From Bacteroidales bacterium (GTDB taxonomy: Bacteria; Bacteroidota; Bacteroidia; Bacteroidales; WCHB1-69): a stretch of 25,641 nt of DNA. Location of the stretch: positions 1 through 25,641 of the forward strand of contig JAFXPL010000098.1 in the NCBI GenBank assembly GCA_017527945.1, read 5' to 3'. Positions 15,807 to 22,896 of this stretch are shown one piece after another; within the stretch, counting starts at the first letter, position 1, and every line of letters starts with the position of its first letter. The position numbers were made by a program, and so were the translations under genes. Below the pieces are notes generated by a model. It did no database searches, was not told the DNA's origin, and saw nothing but the letters and a program-made list of their open reading frames with translations.

Positions 15807-17816
15807 CGCGATTTCGGCGAGGAAGCAGAGCAGGGCAAGGATCAGGAACCAGGGCCATAGGGCTCTCCCGTTCAGCCGGTCGCTCACGCTCTTGGCGATG
15901 TTCTTGGTGTCGGCGCTGGTGACCGAGAAGTGGTCGCCTAACTCGCCAGCCATCTTCTTCAGTTCGCTCTCGTCGTAGCAGGAGAGGTCCGACTCGCGTC
16001 GGCTCAGGTTGAAGGCCAGCGTGCCAAGAGGCTGATCGCCGCGCAGGAGGTCGTACCAGTCGCTCGAATGCGCCTGGTTATGGAAAAACAAAGCAGTTTC
16101 GTTACCTAATCGCCGCTGCTCAGGGATGAACTCCTCGTTGCCCTTGCGCGCCCGCAGCACGATGGCTTCGTCAGAGCGGTCGCTCGGTAATGTCACGCGC
16201 TGCATCTGATCGACCCCAATGATGTTGTAGAGCTTCTGCTGCGCCGCGTTCATGATGCCGATGTTGTGTAACGGCACGAAAAAGAGCGCGTGCCGGTGGG
16301 CGTTGCCCCAGTCGTCGCTCAACGCTACAGAAGACAGTATAACTTTCCCGTTCTCAACAGAATAGGCGACGAGCAGGGGGGAGTTGTCCTCCAAGGCCAT
16401 GATCAGCTCGCTGCCATTCGAGCCGCCCGCAATACTGTAGTGCTGGATGGTCTGCGGCATGTCGATGCGGGCATCCTGCGTCTCGATTGCCCCCTTGAAG
16501 TAGATGCTTTCAGTGTTCAGCATCTTGCATTTCAAGGCGTTCTTCACGATGTTGCCGTAATGCGCCGCCCCGAGGTTCTGCAAAAGGCTGTTCAAGCTGT
16601 TGTCAGCCTTGGCAGAAGGGAACACCAGAAGGGTTCCGCCAGCCTTCACGAACTTGGACGGCTCGTCGCCCAGTCCGGACGAGACGCTCGGCACTTCGCT
16701 GAGCACCACCACGTCGCTTTCGCGCAGCGCCGTGTAGTTGATTTGTTGGTAGCTCATCTGCTGGAATGTGAACACGGAGTCCTTGCCGTAGAGCGCGGTC
16801 AGGAAGCGGTTGGGCTCTTTGTCGTAAATAACAGACACAGAGCTGTTTTCGGTCACATTATAGGTGAAATAGAGGTCGTTGTCGAAAGTGATCGGCGCAT
16901 CTTCGACACTCACTTTCCCACTGTTGGCCCCAGGCTCGTCAATGCGGTAGGTCAGGTGGCAGTCGGTAAAGCTCCCCGGGGCGATGTCGATAGCGGCAAT
17001 AGCCTTTTGTTTTTCGTTAACATGCAGTTTCACAGGCACTTTCTGCACCTCTTCCGACCCATAGTTGTGGATACGGGCAACAAGGGTGACGGTGTTGTCG
17101 AGCTTGAACACCGGGCTCAGGAACCAGCAACTGTCGATGCCCACGTTGGCGGGTTGTTCGGCAGGCGTGGGAATGAGTCCGACATGCGTCGAGGAGTCGC
17201 CGCGCAGTGCGCTCATGTCGAAGTTGTTCTTCTGGAAGTCAGAGATGTAGTATCGGATGACGTTCTCCTTGCCAGACGACTGTAGCGTGTGTCCTTCAAA
17301 TGCGCGTATCTCCTTGAACGTATGGCTGTTCGGGGAGACAGCGATGCGGTCGAGCATCTCCAAAACCTGGTCTTTGTTGAGCAGGTGCGACTCCTCGCCG
17401 GTGAAGTCCTGCGTGGTGAGCACGAACTCGTCGGAGAAGTCGAAGGCCTGCACGATGCCCTTGGCGGCATCGACGGCGTCGTAGAGGCGGGAACCGTTCC
17501 GGCTCTCGCTCTCCATGGAGTAGGAATTGTCCACGAATATGGAGACCACGTTGCCTTTCTTGGCCGACTTGCTGCCGCTGCGCAAGAAGGGCTGCGCACA
17601 CGCGAGCACGAGGCAGGCAATACCTAAAACTCTGAGCAATAACACAATAAGCTGCTGTATCTGGGAGGCGCGTTTCGTCTTCTTCTGGATGTCCTCCAAC
17701 ATTTTCACGTTGGAGAAATAGACGGTCTTGTATCTTCTGAAATTAAAAAGATGTATGATAATCGGGACCAGGACGGCCGCGAGTCCGATGAGCATCAGCG
17801 GGTTGGTGAATGACAT
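15765..17816 (-). CDS. BatA-domain membrane protein with vWA domain
   Basis: A 683-residue protein of the Bacteroidetes BatA/aerotolerance group. The N-terminal BatA module has two membrane helices (about 6-23 and 54-75) flanking the signature IHLFNFRRYKTVYFSNVKML. A von Willebrand A domain follows, with the MIDAS motif D96-N-S-Y-S100 in SIFVDNSYSMES. The middle is a long extracytoplasmic or domain-rich region (about 280-640), and the C-terminal helix is ALWPWFLILALLCFLAEIAL. The MIDAS site suggests metal-dependent partner binding. The cellular role of this group is not firmly known, and no MoxR or other Bat genes are adjacent, so it is a stand-alone member. It is transcribed from a -7 box 37 bp upstream of the start. 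Confidence 0.88.
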   Translation of the reverse strand: MSFTNPLMLIGLAAVLVPIIIHLFNFRRYKTVYFSNVKMLEDIQKKTKRASQIQQLIVLLLRVLGIACLVLACAQPFLRSGSKSAKKGNVVSIFVDNSYSMESESRNGSRLYDAVDAAKGIVQAFDFSDEFVLTTQDFTGEESHLLNKDQVLEMLDRIAVSPNSHTFKEIRAFEGHTLQSSGKENVIRYYISDFQKNNFDMSALRGDSSTHVGLIPTPAEQPANVGIDSCWFLSPVFKLDNTVTLVARIHNYGSEEVQKVPVKLHVNEKQKAIAAIDIAPGSFTDCHLTYRIDEPGANSGKVSVEDAPITFDNDLYFTYNVTENSSVSVIYDKEPNRFLTALYGKDSVFTFQQMSYQQINYTALRESDVVVLSEVPSVSSGLGDEPSKFVKAGGTLLVFPSAKADNSLNSLLQNLGAAHYGNIVKNALKCKMLNTESIYFKGAIETQDARIDMPQTIQHYSIAGGSNGSELIMALEDNSPLLVAYSVENGKVILSSVALSDDWGNAHRHALFFVPLHNIGIMNAAQQKLYNIIGVDQMQRVTLPSDRSDEAIVLRARKGNEEFIPEQRRLGNETALFFHNQAHSSDWYDLLRGDQPLGTLAFNLSRRESDLSCYDESELKKMAGELGDHFSVTSADTKNIAKSVSDRLNGRALWPWFLILALLCFLAEIALLRFWGKPVLNEE

Positions 17817-17852
17817 ATTTCCTTACTGTTTTGATTCTTTTTTTTCGGGCGG

Positions 17853-17860
17853 CAAAAATA
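17853..17860 (-). promoter_or_regulatory. -7 box (TATTTTTG, minus strand) for the BatA-like gene
   Basis: Plus-strand CAAAAATA equals TATTTTTG on the coding strand, followed by CCGCCC. It is divergent from the -7 box of the GreA/GreB-family gene 43 bp away. Confidence 0.7.
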
Positions 17861-17903
17861 CGAAATTTCGCGGGTGTTTTGCCCCGTACATGTTTTAAAT
17901 TTG

Positions 17904-17911
17904 TATATTTG
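17904..17911 (+). promoter_or_regulatory. -7 box (TATATTTG) for the GreA/GreB-family gene
   Basis: TATATTTG followed by CGCCC lies 19 bp before the ATG at 17931. A TTTG at 17878-17881, 22 bp upstream, could be the -33 element. The box excludes the longer in-frame TTG start at 17874. Confidence 0.72.
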
Positions 17912-17930
17912 CGCCCTTAAAATCATCGCT

Positions 17931-18428
17931 ATGAGCAGAGGCTTTGTAAAAGAAGGCGACCAGGAGGAGGTCCCATTAGTGACACCGAGAGCGTTTCTTC
18001 CAGCGGGGGTGGAGAATTTCGTCACTTCCGCCGGTTTGGAGGCGCTGAAGTCGGAACGCGAGGAAATCCTGCAGGAGCGCAAACAGTACGAAGGGGTTGA
18101 CAACAACGATGCCCGGGTGAACAACAACTACCTGACGGCCAAGCTCCGGCAGTTGGAGGAACGTATCCGCACCGCCCGTGTGCTCGATTATGACCCGCAA
18201 AGACAGCAAGATGTCGCTTTCGGAGCGACTATCGAGTTTAAAAATCTGAAAAACAATCAAGTAGCAAAATATCAAATTGTCGGGGTGGATGAAGCGAACA
18301 TCATGCAGGGGAAGATTTCGTTCCTGTCTCCGTTGAGCAAAGTGCTGATGAACAAGCGGGTAGGGGAAGTGGTGACGTTCAATACCCCACAGGGAGAGGT
18401 GCGCATGGAGATTTTGGCGATTCGTTGA
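17931..18428 (+). CDS. GreA/GreB-family transcription factor lacking most of the acidic tip
   Basis: A 165-residue protein with the Gre layout: an N-terminal coiled-coil hairpin (about 30-80; LEALKSEREEILQERKQYEG then LRQLEERIRTARVLD) and a C-terminal FKBP-like domain (VAFGATIEFKNL.., YQIVGVDEANIMQGKISFLS, GEVVTFNTPQGEVRMEIL). Canonical Gre factors carry D-x-x-E-N-A-E/D-Y at the coiled-coil tip, whose acids stimulate RNA cleavage in the RNA polymerase channel. Here the region reads D-A-R-V-N-N-N-Y, so the first Asp stays but the Glu is Val and the later acid is Asn. It also has a Bacteroidetes-type N-terminal extension (MSRGFVKEGDQEEVPLVTPR). It probably binds RNA polymerase but may not promote cleavage. 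It could be a Gre-competitor like Gfh1 or Rnk. Confidence 0.87.
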   Translation: MSRGFVKEGDQEEVPLVTPRAFLPAGVENFVTSAGLEALKSEREEILQERKQYEGVDNNDARVNNNYLTAKLRQLEERIRTARVLDYDPQRQQDVAFGATIEFKNLKNNQVAKYQIVGVDEANIMQGKISFLSPLSKVLMNKRVGEVVTFNTPQGEVRMEILAIR

Positions 18429-18439
18429 AGAACCCTCGC

Positions 18440-18880
18440 CTACAAGAATTTCACAATTCGCTCCAAAAACTCCGCATCCGTGCGGTCGAAAGTGCGAAGA
18501 CGGTCGCTGTCGATGTCGAGGACGGCGATGATTTCGCTGTTCTGGAAGACGGGGACCACGATTTCGCTTTTGGAGGCGGATGAGCAGGCGATGTGTCCGG
18601 GGAACTGCTCCACATCCTCTACTACCACGGTGCGCTGTTCCTTCCAGGCGGTGCCGCACACTCCGCGCCCGTAGCCGATGCGCGTGCAGGCGAGCGGCCC
18701 CTGGAACGGTCCGAGCAGCAGCTCGTTCCCTTGCACGCGGTAGAACCCCGTCCACCAGAATCCGAACGTCTCATGCAGCATCGCCGCCATGTTCGCCATG
18801 TTCGCAATGAGATCCACCTCTTTGTCCATCACCGCCTCGATCTGCGGGAGAAGGCTTTCGTATTTTTCTTTCTTGTTCAT
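18440..18880 (-). CDS. msrC: Free methionine-(R)-sulfoxide reductase (fRMsr, GAF domain)
   Basis: Repairs free methionine-R-sulfoxide to methionine in the cytoplasm. The protein is a 146-residue single GAF domain. The three cysteines of the family are present: C65 in LACTRIGYG, C75 in GRGVCGTA and C99 in GHIACSSASKSEIVVPV. The FGFWWTGFYRV and IIAVLDIDSD motifs are also typical. ATG at 18880 (MNKKEKYESLL) is chosen because an in-frame ATG at 18919 would translate the ATAGTCATAG repeats into a Thr/Asn/Tyr-rich leader absent from the family. The stop lies 11 bp from the stop of the convergent Gre-family gene. Confidence 0.93.
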   Translation of the reverse strand: MNKKEKYESLLPQIEAVMDKEVDLIANMANMAAMLHETFGFWWTGFYRVQGNELLLGPFQGPLACTRIGYGRGVCGTAWKEQRTVVVEDVEQFPGHIACSSASKSEIVVPVFQNSEIIAVLDIDSDRLRTFDRTDAEFLERIVKFL

Positions 18881-18935
18881 ATAGTTATAGTTATAGTCAT
18901 TTGTCATAGTTATAGTCATTCGTCATAGTCATTCG
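18881..18935 (-). repeat. ATAGTTATAGTCAT-type tandem leader before msrC
   Basis: A degenerate tandem tract (plus-strand words ATAGTTATAG, TTATAGTCATT, CGTCATAGTCATT) starts directly at the msrC ATG and runs upstream for about 55 bp. It uses the same words as the inner part of the rhomboid leader at 14511-14548. Confidence 0.85.
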
Positions 18936-18941
18936 CTGCCC

Positions 18942-18998
18942 CCCAGGGCTCGCTTCGCTCACCCTGGGTTGACATAGGTCGGGCTTTCAGCCCTTTTT
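18942..18998. repeat. Palindromic intergenic repeat (two hairpins)
   Basis: First hairpin: arms CCCAGGG (18942-18948) and CCCTGGG (18962-18968), around an inner GC-rich CTCGCTTCGCTCA. Second: GGGCT-TTC-AGCCC (18981-18993) followed by TTTTT (18994-18998). Read on the plus strand, the second has the form of an intrinsic terminator, though no plus-strand gene ends immediately before it. The block lies between the 3' end of the ligase gene and the msrC leader. Confidence 0.75.
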
Positions 18999-19020
18999 GG
19001 AATTTGGGGGTTTGGGGACA

Positions 19021-20631
19021 TTATTTGTATAGGAATCGTTTGATGGAGCGTTTCGGGGTCTTCTCGAATTCGTCTTTTTTCAGCTCTATCTTGAAGATTT
19101 GGGCGTATTTGGGGAGTTTTTCGTTGAGCTTCTGGAGGTTTTCCTTCATGAGCTCGGGAATGGTCTGCCGGAAGCGGAGTTCGCCCTCGTAGTCGGGGAA
19201 GACCAGCGCGATGAGCTTGCCTTCGCGTTCGACCACCACGGATTCGACCACGCCTTCCATGTCGTTGAGCTTGCCCTCGATCTCTTCGGGGTAGATGTTC
19301 TGCCCGGAGGCGCCGAGAATCATGGTCTTGCTGCGCCCTTTGATGAAGATGTTCTGGTCTTTGTCGATGAGCCCGAGGTCGCCGGTGCGCATCCAGCCGT
19401 CGTCGGTGAAGGTGGCGCGGGTGGCCTCCTCGTTCTTGTAGTATCCCTTCATGACGTGCTCGCCGCGCACGAGAATCTCGCCGACCTCACTATAGGGATC
19501 TTTGGAGTCGATGCGGATTTCGTTGCCGGGGAGGATGTGGCCGCCGGAGCGGGGCACGAACTCGTGGACGTAGCAGCCGCCGATGAGCGGGCCGCACTCG
19601 GTCATGCCGTAGCCCACAATGAGCGGAAACTTGATGTGCATCAGCAGGTCCTCCACCTCCGGATTGAGGGCCGCGCCCCCCACAATGAAGTACTTGAGCT
19701 GTCCGCCGAAAGCCTTCATCAGCTTCTTGCGCACGGTTTTGACGGCCATCTTGCGCAGCACCGGAATCTTGAGCAACCGCTGCACAGACGGTTTCTCTAA
19801 GATGGGCAGCACGGCGCGCTTGCAGATTTTCTCGATGACCAACGGTACCGTGACGATGATATACGGATGCACGTCGGCGAAAGCTTTCATCAGCAGGGTG
19901 GGGGTGGGCGACTTAGTGAGGAAGTGGATGTGACAGCCGGAGGCCAACGGGTAGAGGAACTCGGCGAGCTGGCCGTACATGTGTGCCAAAGGCAACATGG
20001 AGACCACGTTCTGGCGGCCGCCCGGAGGCAGGAACTGCAGCCCCGTGCCGATGTTGGCCGACACATTTCGGTAGGTGAGCATCACGCCCTTGGGCGAACC
20101 CGTGGAGCCGGAAGTGTAGTTGATGAGAAGCAGGTCGTCGAGGTCGCGCACCGTGAAGAAGTGGCTGCTTTTCGGCACGGACGGGCTCTCTTGCGGGAAA
20201 GCGACCTCCTTTCGCTTGGTGGCGATGATGGAAAAGTCGGTGAGCGAGAGGATTGCATCCAAGTTCGGCATGTGGTCGGCCCGCATGTTCTTCCAGAGGT
20301 ACGGACCGACAATCAGCATCCGAGAGTCGGAGTGGTTGATGAGCTGCTCAATGTCCTCGCCGGAGAACTCGTGGAGCACCGACACGATGACCGCACCGTA
20401 GGAGGCGATGGCCAAGTAGGCGACGGCCCAGTTGGCGCAGTTGCGGCCGCAGAGCGCGATTTTGTCGCCCTGCCGAATGCCCATGTCCTTGAAAAAGTCT
20501 CGAAGCGCGGCCACCTTTTCTGCTACTCCCCGGAAAGTGTAACTGTCCGTCCCATTGTAGTCCGTCAAGGCCGGCTCTTCCCAATACTTAGGAAATATTT
20601 CGTTGTAATATTCAAATAAATGCTTCGTCAT
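19021..20631 (-). CDS. Long-chain acyl-CoA synthetase / acyl-ACP ligase-like AMP-binding enzyme
   Basis: A 536-residue member of the ANL adenylating superfamily, long-chain fatty-acid ligase type: ATP-dependent activation of a carboxylic acid to acyl-AMP, then transfer to CoA or a carrier protein. Motifs in order: YTSGSTGSPKG (172-182, AMP binding), LPLAHMYGQL, GYGMTECGP, MRTGDLG, GRSKTMILGASGQNIYPEEIE and the C-terminal lysine region (TPKRSIKRFLYK). ATG at 20631 (MTKHLFEYYNEIFP) is used because an in-frame ATG at 20727 lies upstream of the -7 box at 20685-20692. Divergence from an ACP/ketoacyl-synthase operon suggests that it may load a starter acid onto that ACP. This is inference; it could equally serve general fatty-acid uptake. 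Confidence 0.9.
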   Translation of the reverse strand: MTKHLFEYYNEIFPKYWEEPALTDYNGTDSYTFRGVAEKVAALRDFFKDMGIRQGDKIALCGRNCANWAVAYLAIASYGAVIVSVLHEFSGEDIEQLINHSDSRMLIVGPYLWKNMRADHMPNLDAILSLTDFSIIATKRKEVAFPQESPSVPKSSHFFTVRDLDDLLLINYTSGSTGSPKGVMLTYRNVSANIGTGLQFLPPGGRQNVVSMLPLAHMYGQLAEFLYPLASGCHIHFLTKSPTPTLLMKAFADVHPYIIVTVPLVIEKICKRAVLPILEKPSVQRLLKIPVLRKMAVKTVRKKLMKAFGGQLKYFIVGGAALNPEVEDLLMHIKFPLIVGYGMTECGPLIGGCYVHEFVPRSGGHILPGNEIRIDSKDPYSEVGEILVRGEHVMKGYYKNEEATRATFTDDGWMRTGDLGLIDKDQNIFIKGRSKTMILGASGQNIYPEEIEGKLNDMEGVVESVVVEREGKLIALVFPDYEGELRFRQTIPELMKENLQKLNEKLPKYAQIFKIELKKDEFEKTPKRSIKRFLYK

Positions 20632-20684
20632 TTTATTGATTGTCAAATTGTTATATCGATTCTTGACCGATGGACAACTTTCGG

Positions 20685-20692
20685 CAAAAATA
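20685..20692 (-). promoter_or_regulatory. -7 box (TATTTTTG, minus strand) for the acyl ligase gene
   Basis: Plus-strand CAAAAATA equals TATTTTTG on the coding strand, followed by CCGAAA. It lies 54 bp before the ligase ATG. It and the ACP promoter are 68 bp apart and face away from each other, so one regulator in this gap could control both units. Confidence 0.65.
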
Positions 20693-20760
20693 GCAAAAGT
20701 TTTGAAAGTTTTGTACGCGCCAAACAATCCTTCTCTATTCGTACGTATTCATATTTTGTA

Positions 20761-20768
20761 TATTTTTG
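20761..20768 (+). promoter_or_regulatory. -7 box (TATTTTTG) for the ACP operon
   Basis: TATTTTTG followed by CGCCCCCC, within TTGTATATTTTTGCGCCC, closely resembles the promoter of the GreA/GreB-family gene (TTGTATATTTGCGCCC). It lies about 76 bp before the ACP ATG. Confidence 0.68.
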
Positions 20769-20785
20769 CGCCCCCCTTAAAAACA

Positions 20786-20835
20786 ATGACAATAACAATA
20801 ACAATAAACAATAACCATAACCATAAACCGTAAAC
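20786..20835 (+). repeat. ACAATAACAATAACC-type tandem leader before the ACP operon
   Basis: A run of near-identical words (ACAATA, AACAATAA, CCATAA, CCGTAAAC) without G except at its ends, from just after the promoter to about 10 bp before the ACP start. It would be an unstructured A/C/T-rich 5' untranslated region. Confidence 0.8.
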
Positions 20836-20844
20836 TTCAACAAT

Positions 20845-21102
20845 ATGGAACTGACAGAAGAACTGAAAACCAAAATGATCGAGGCGTTGAACCTTGAGGA
20901 GATGACACCGGCGGACATCGACGAGAATGCGCCGCTGTTCGGGGACGAGGGGCTCGGCCTCGACTCTATCGACGTGCTGGAGCTGATTGTCTTGTTAGAG
21001 CGCAACTACGGTATCAAAATCGCTGACCCGAAGCAAGGCAAGGAGATTTTCGCTTCGGTGAAGACGATGGCCGACTACGTGGCCGCCAACCGCACGAAAT
21101 AA
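20845..21102 (+). CDS. Acyl carrier protein
   Basis: An 85-residue acidic carrier protein. The phosphopantetheine attachment serine is S41 in GLGLDSIDVLEL, in the expected position between helices I and II. The sequence is close to specialised ACPs of secondary lipid and polyene pathways (LTEELKTKMIEALNLEEMTP). Its stop overlaps the ATG of the ketoacyl synthase gene (TAATG), showing translational coupling. It is probably a dedicated carrier of this operon and not the main fatty-acid ACP, since no fabD, fabG or fabF-type core cluster surrounds it. Confidence 0.93.
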   Translation: MELTEELKTKMIEALNLEEMTPADIDENAPLFGDEGLGLDSIDVLELIVLLERNYGIKIADPKQGKEIFASVKTMADYVAANRTK

Positions 21103-22283
21103 TGCGCCCGAAAGTTGTCATCACCGGCATGGGCGTGGTTTCCGCGCTCGGCGTGGGAGCGGAGGCGAACGCAGCAGCCCTGATGCATGGGGAGTCCGGC
21201 ATCGGGGAGGTGCGCTATCTGCCGACCGAGCGACGCGAGTTTCCCGTCGGGGAGGTGAAGATGAGCGACGAGGATCTTTGTCGCAGTCTGCAACTTGCCG
21301 CCGGCCCGTATGTTTCGCGCACTAATCTGCTGGGAATCACGGCTCTACGCGAGGCCCTTGCACAGGCGAATCTGCTGAATCATCCGGATTTGGCACTCGT
21401 TTCCGGCACCACTGTCGGCGGCATGGATGTCACCGAGCGGCTTTTTCCGGAACCCCTGCCTGCGGGGGTACGCGACGTGCACGACTGCGGTGCCTCCACC
21501 GACATCATTGCCGACTATTTCGGATGTTTCAACTACACCTCCACCGTCTCCACAGCTTGTTCTTCGGCCATGAACGCGCTGATTATGGGAAAGTTGCTGA
21601 TTGAGAGCGGCGAACGCGACATTGTGGTGGCGGGCGGCTCGGAGGCGTTGTCGCTGTTTCACCTCAATGGCTTCAAGTCGCTGATGATTCTCGACCGGCA
21701 GCGCTGCCGGCCATTCGACCGCGACCGCGCAGGACTGAACCTCGGCGAGGGGGCGGCCTTCTTGGTGTTGGAAAGCGAGGTGTCGGCCAAGCAGCGCGGA
21801 GCGGAAATTCTCGGCGTGCTGCGCGGGGTGGGGAATGCCTGCGATGCCTACCACCAGACAGCCTCCTCGGAGGTTGGGGAAGGTGCGTATTCGGCTATGG
21901 CACAAGCCCTTGACGATGCGGAACTGTCACCCTTCGACATTGACTACGTGAACGCGCACGGCACGGGCACACCCAACAACGATGCCTCCGAAAGTGCTGC
22001 GTTGCGACATCTGTTCGGAGAGAAACTCCCGCCGGTATCCTCCACGAAATCCTCCACGGGCCACACGACCAGCGCGTCGGGCTCCATTGAGGCGGTGTTT
22101 TGTCTGTTAGCCATGCGCCACGGTTTCATACCGTATCAAAAAGAGTTTCAAAATATTGACGAACAGTGTGTTACACCTGTATCGGTAGCTTCTGTCCTCC
22201 AAACGGAACTGCGCTGTGTGATGTGCAATGCTTTCGGTTTCGGGGGCAATGATTCGTCCATAATCCTGTCGCGTTATGAATAG
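21102..22283 (+). CDS. Beta-ketoacyl-ACP synthase (KAS I/II type)
   Basis: A 393-residue condensing enzyme that extends an ACP-bound acyl chain with malonyl-ACP. The full catalytic set is visible: nucleophile C153 in VSTACSSAMNAL, H286 in NAHGTGTPNND, K316 in SSTKSSTGH and H321 in the same motif. Glycine-rich elements at the C-terminus (GFGGNDSS) are normal. It overlaps the ACP stop by one base and the following gene by 8 bp. Together with the Cys-less partner downstream this recalls the KS/chain-length-factor pairs of aryl-polyene and flexirubin pathways. The product is not determined by the sequence. Confidence 0.92.
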   Translation: MRPKVVITGMGVVSALGVGAEANAAALMHGESGIGEVRYLPTERREFPVGEVKMSDEDLCRSLQLAAGPYVSRTNLLGITALREALAQANLLNHPDLALVSGTTVGGMDVTERLFPEPLPAGVRDVHDCGASTDIIADYFGCFNYTSTVSTACSSAMNALIMGKLLIESGERDIVVAGGSEALSLFHLNGFKSLMILDRQRCRPFDRDRAGLNLGEGAAFLVLESEVSAKQRGAEILGVLRGVGNACDAYHQTASSEVGEGAYSAMAQALDDAELSPFDIDYVNAHGTGTPNNDASESAALRHLFGEKLPPVSSTKSSTGHTTSASGSIEAVFCLLAMRHGFIPYQKEFQNIDEQCVTPVSVASVLQTELRCVMCNAFGFGGNDSSIILSRYE

Positions 22284-22896
22284 AGTGTATGTGACCGCCA
22301 TCGTGAAGGATGTCCCCTCCGAGGAATATTCCCGCTACCTGCCGCCGATGAAGGCGCGCCGGATGGGGAAGTTGCAGAAACGTGCGTTGGTGACGGCTCT
22401 GAAGGCTATGAAAATCAGTGGGGTGGGGGAGCCCGACGCCATCTTGAACGGCACGGCGATGGGATGCATGGAGAACACGCTGCAGCTGCTCGACGGGCTC
22501 CATGCGGAGGGCGAGGCGGTGGCCATGCCGACCGCGTTCATGCAATCGACCCACAACACGGTGGCCTCGCAGATCGCTATCTACACGAAAAATCACGGAT
22601 ACAACACGACCTACGCGCACCGGACGGTCTCCTTCGAGTTGGCCCTTCAAGACGCTTTCCTGCGGTTGCGCACGGGCAGGCTTCGCACCGCGCTGGTGTG
22701 CTGCAACGACGAGCTTACGGAGTTGCAGCGGAGCAATCCCCGTTTCTTTGGAACGTTGGAGGTCGCCGACCGCTCGGAGGCGTGGATGCTCAGTGCTGAT
22801 CCGGGCGAGCATTCGCTGTATGAAATTGAGAATGTGCAGATTATACATGAAAAAGGTGCGGGCGACCGCGCTGTCATCCAAATGAAACCATTATGA
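22276..22896 (+). CDS. Ketoacyl synthase-like protein without active-site Cys (chain-length-factor-like)
   Basis: A 206-residue protein resembling the N-terminal half of ketoacyl synthases (PF13723-type, found in aryl-polyene/flexirubin loci). Recognisable parts are the MKARRMGKLQKRALVTALKAM entry helices, a QSTHNTVASQIAI segment, and the place of the catalytic cysteine, here TYAHRTVSFELAL, where A-H-R stands in place of A-C-S. No His-His C-terminal half is present. The likely role is a non-catalytic partner of the upstream synthase that helps set chain length. The start ATG lies inside the end of the synthase gene and the stop overlaps the next ATG (ATGA), so all are coupled. Confidence 0.8.
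   Translation: MNRVYVTAIVKDVPSEEYSRYLPPMKARRMGKLQKRALVTALKAMKISGVGEPDAILNGTAMGCMENTLQLLDGLHAEGEAVAMPTAFMQSTHNTVASQIAIYTKNHGYNTTYAHRTVSFELALQDAFLRLRTGRLRTALVCCNDELTELQRSNPRFFGTLEVADRSEAWMLSADPGEHSLYEIENVQIIHEKGAGDRAVIQMKPL

Noticed and set aside
16290..17285. 331-codon plus-strand frame
   Set aside because: Antisense to the BatA-like gene; composition His/Val/Arg-rich and no recognisable domain.
18881..18919. msrC start at 18919
   Set aside because: It would translate the tandem leader into TITMTNDYNYNY, which is not part of the family.
18981..18998. Terminator for a plus-strand gene
   Set aside because: Shape fits (GGGCT-TTC-AGCCC then T5) but the nearest plus-strand gene ends at 18428 and a minus-strand gene lies between. 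Kept only as part of a palindromic repeat.
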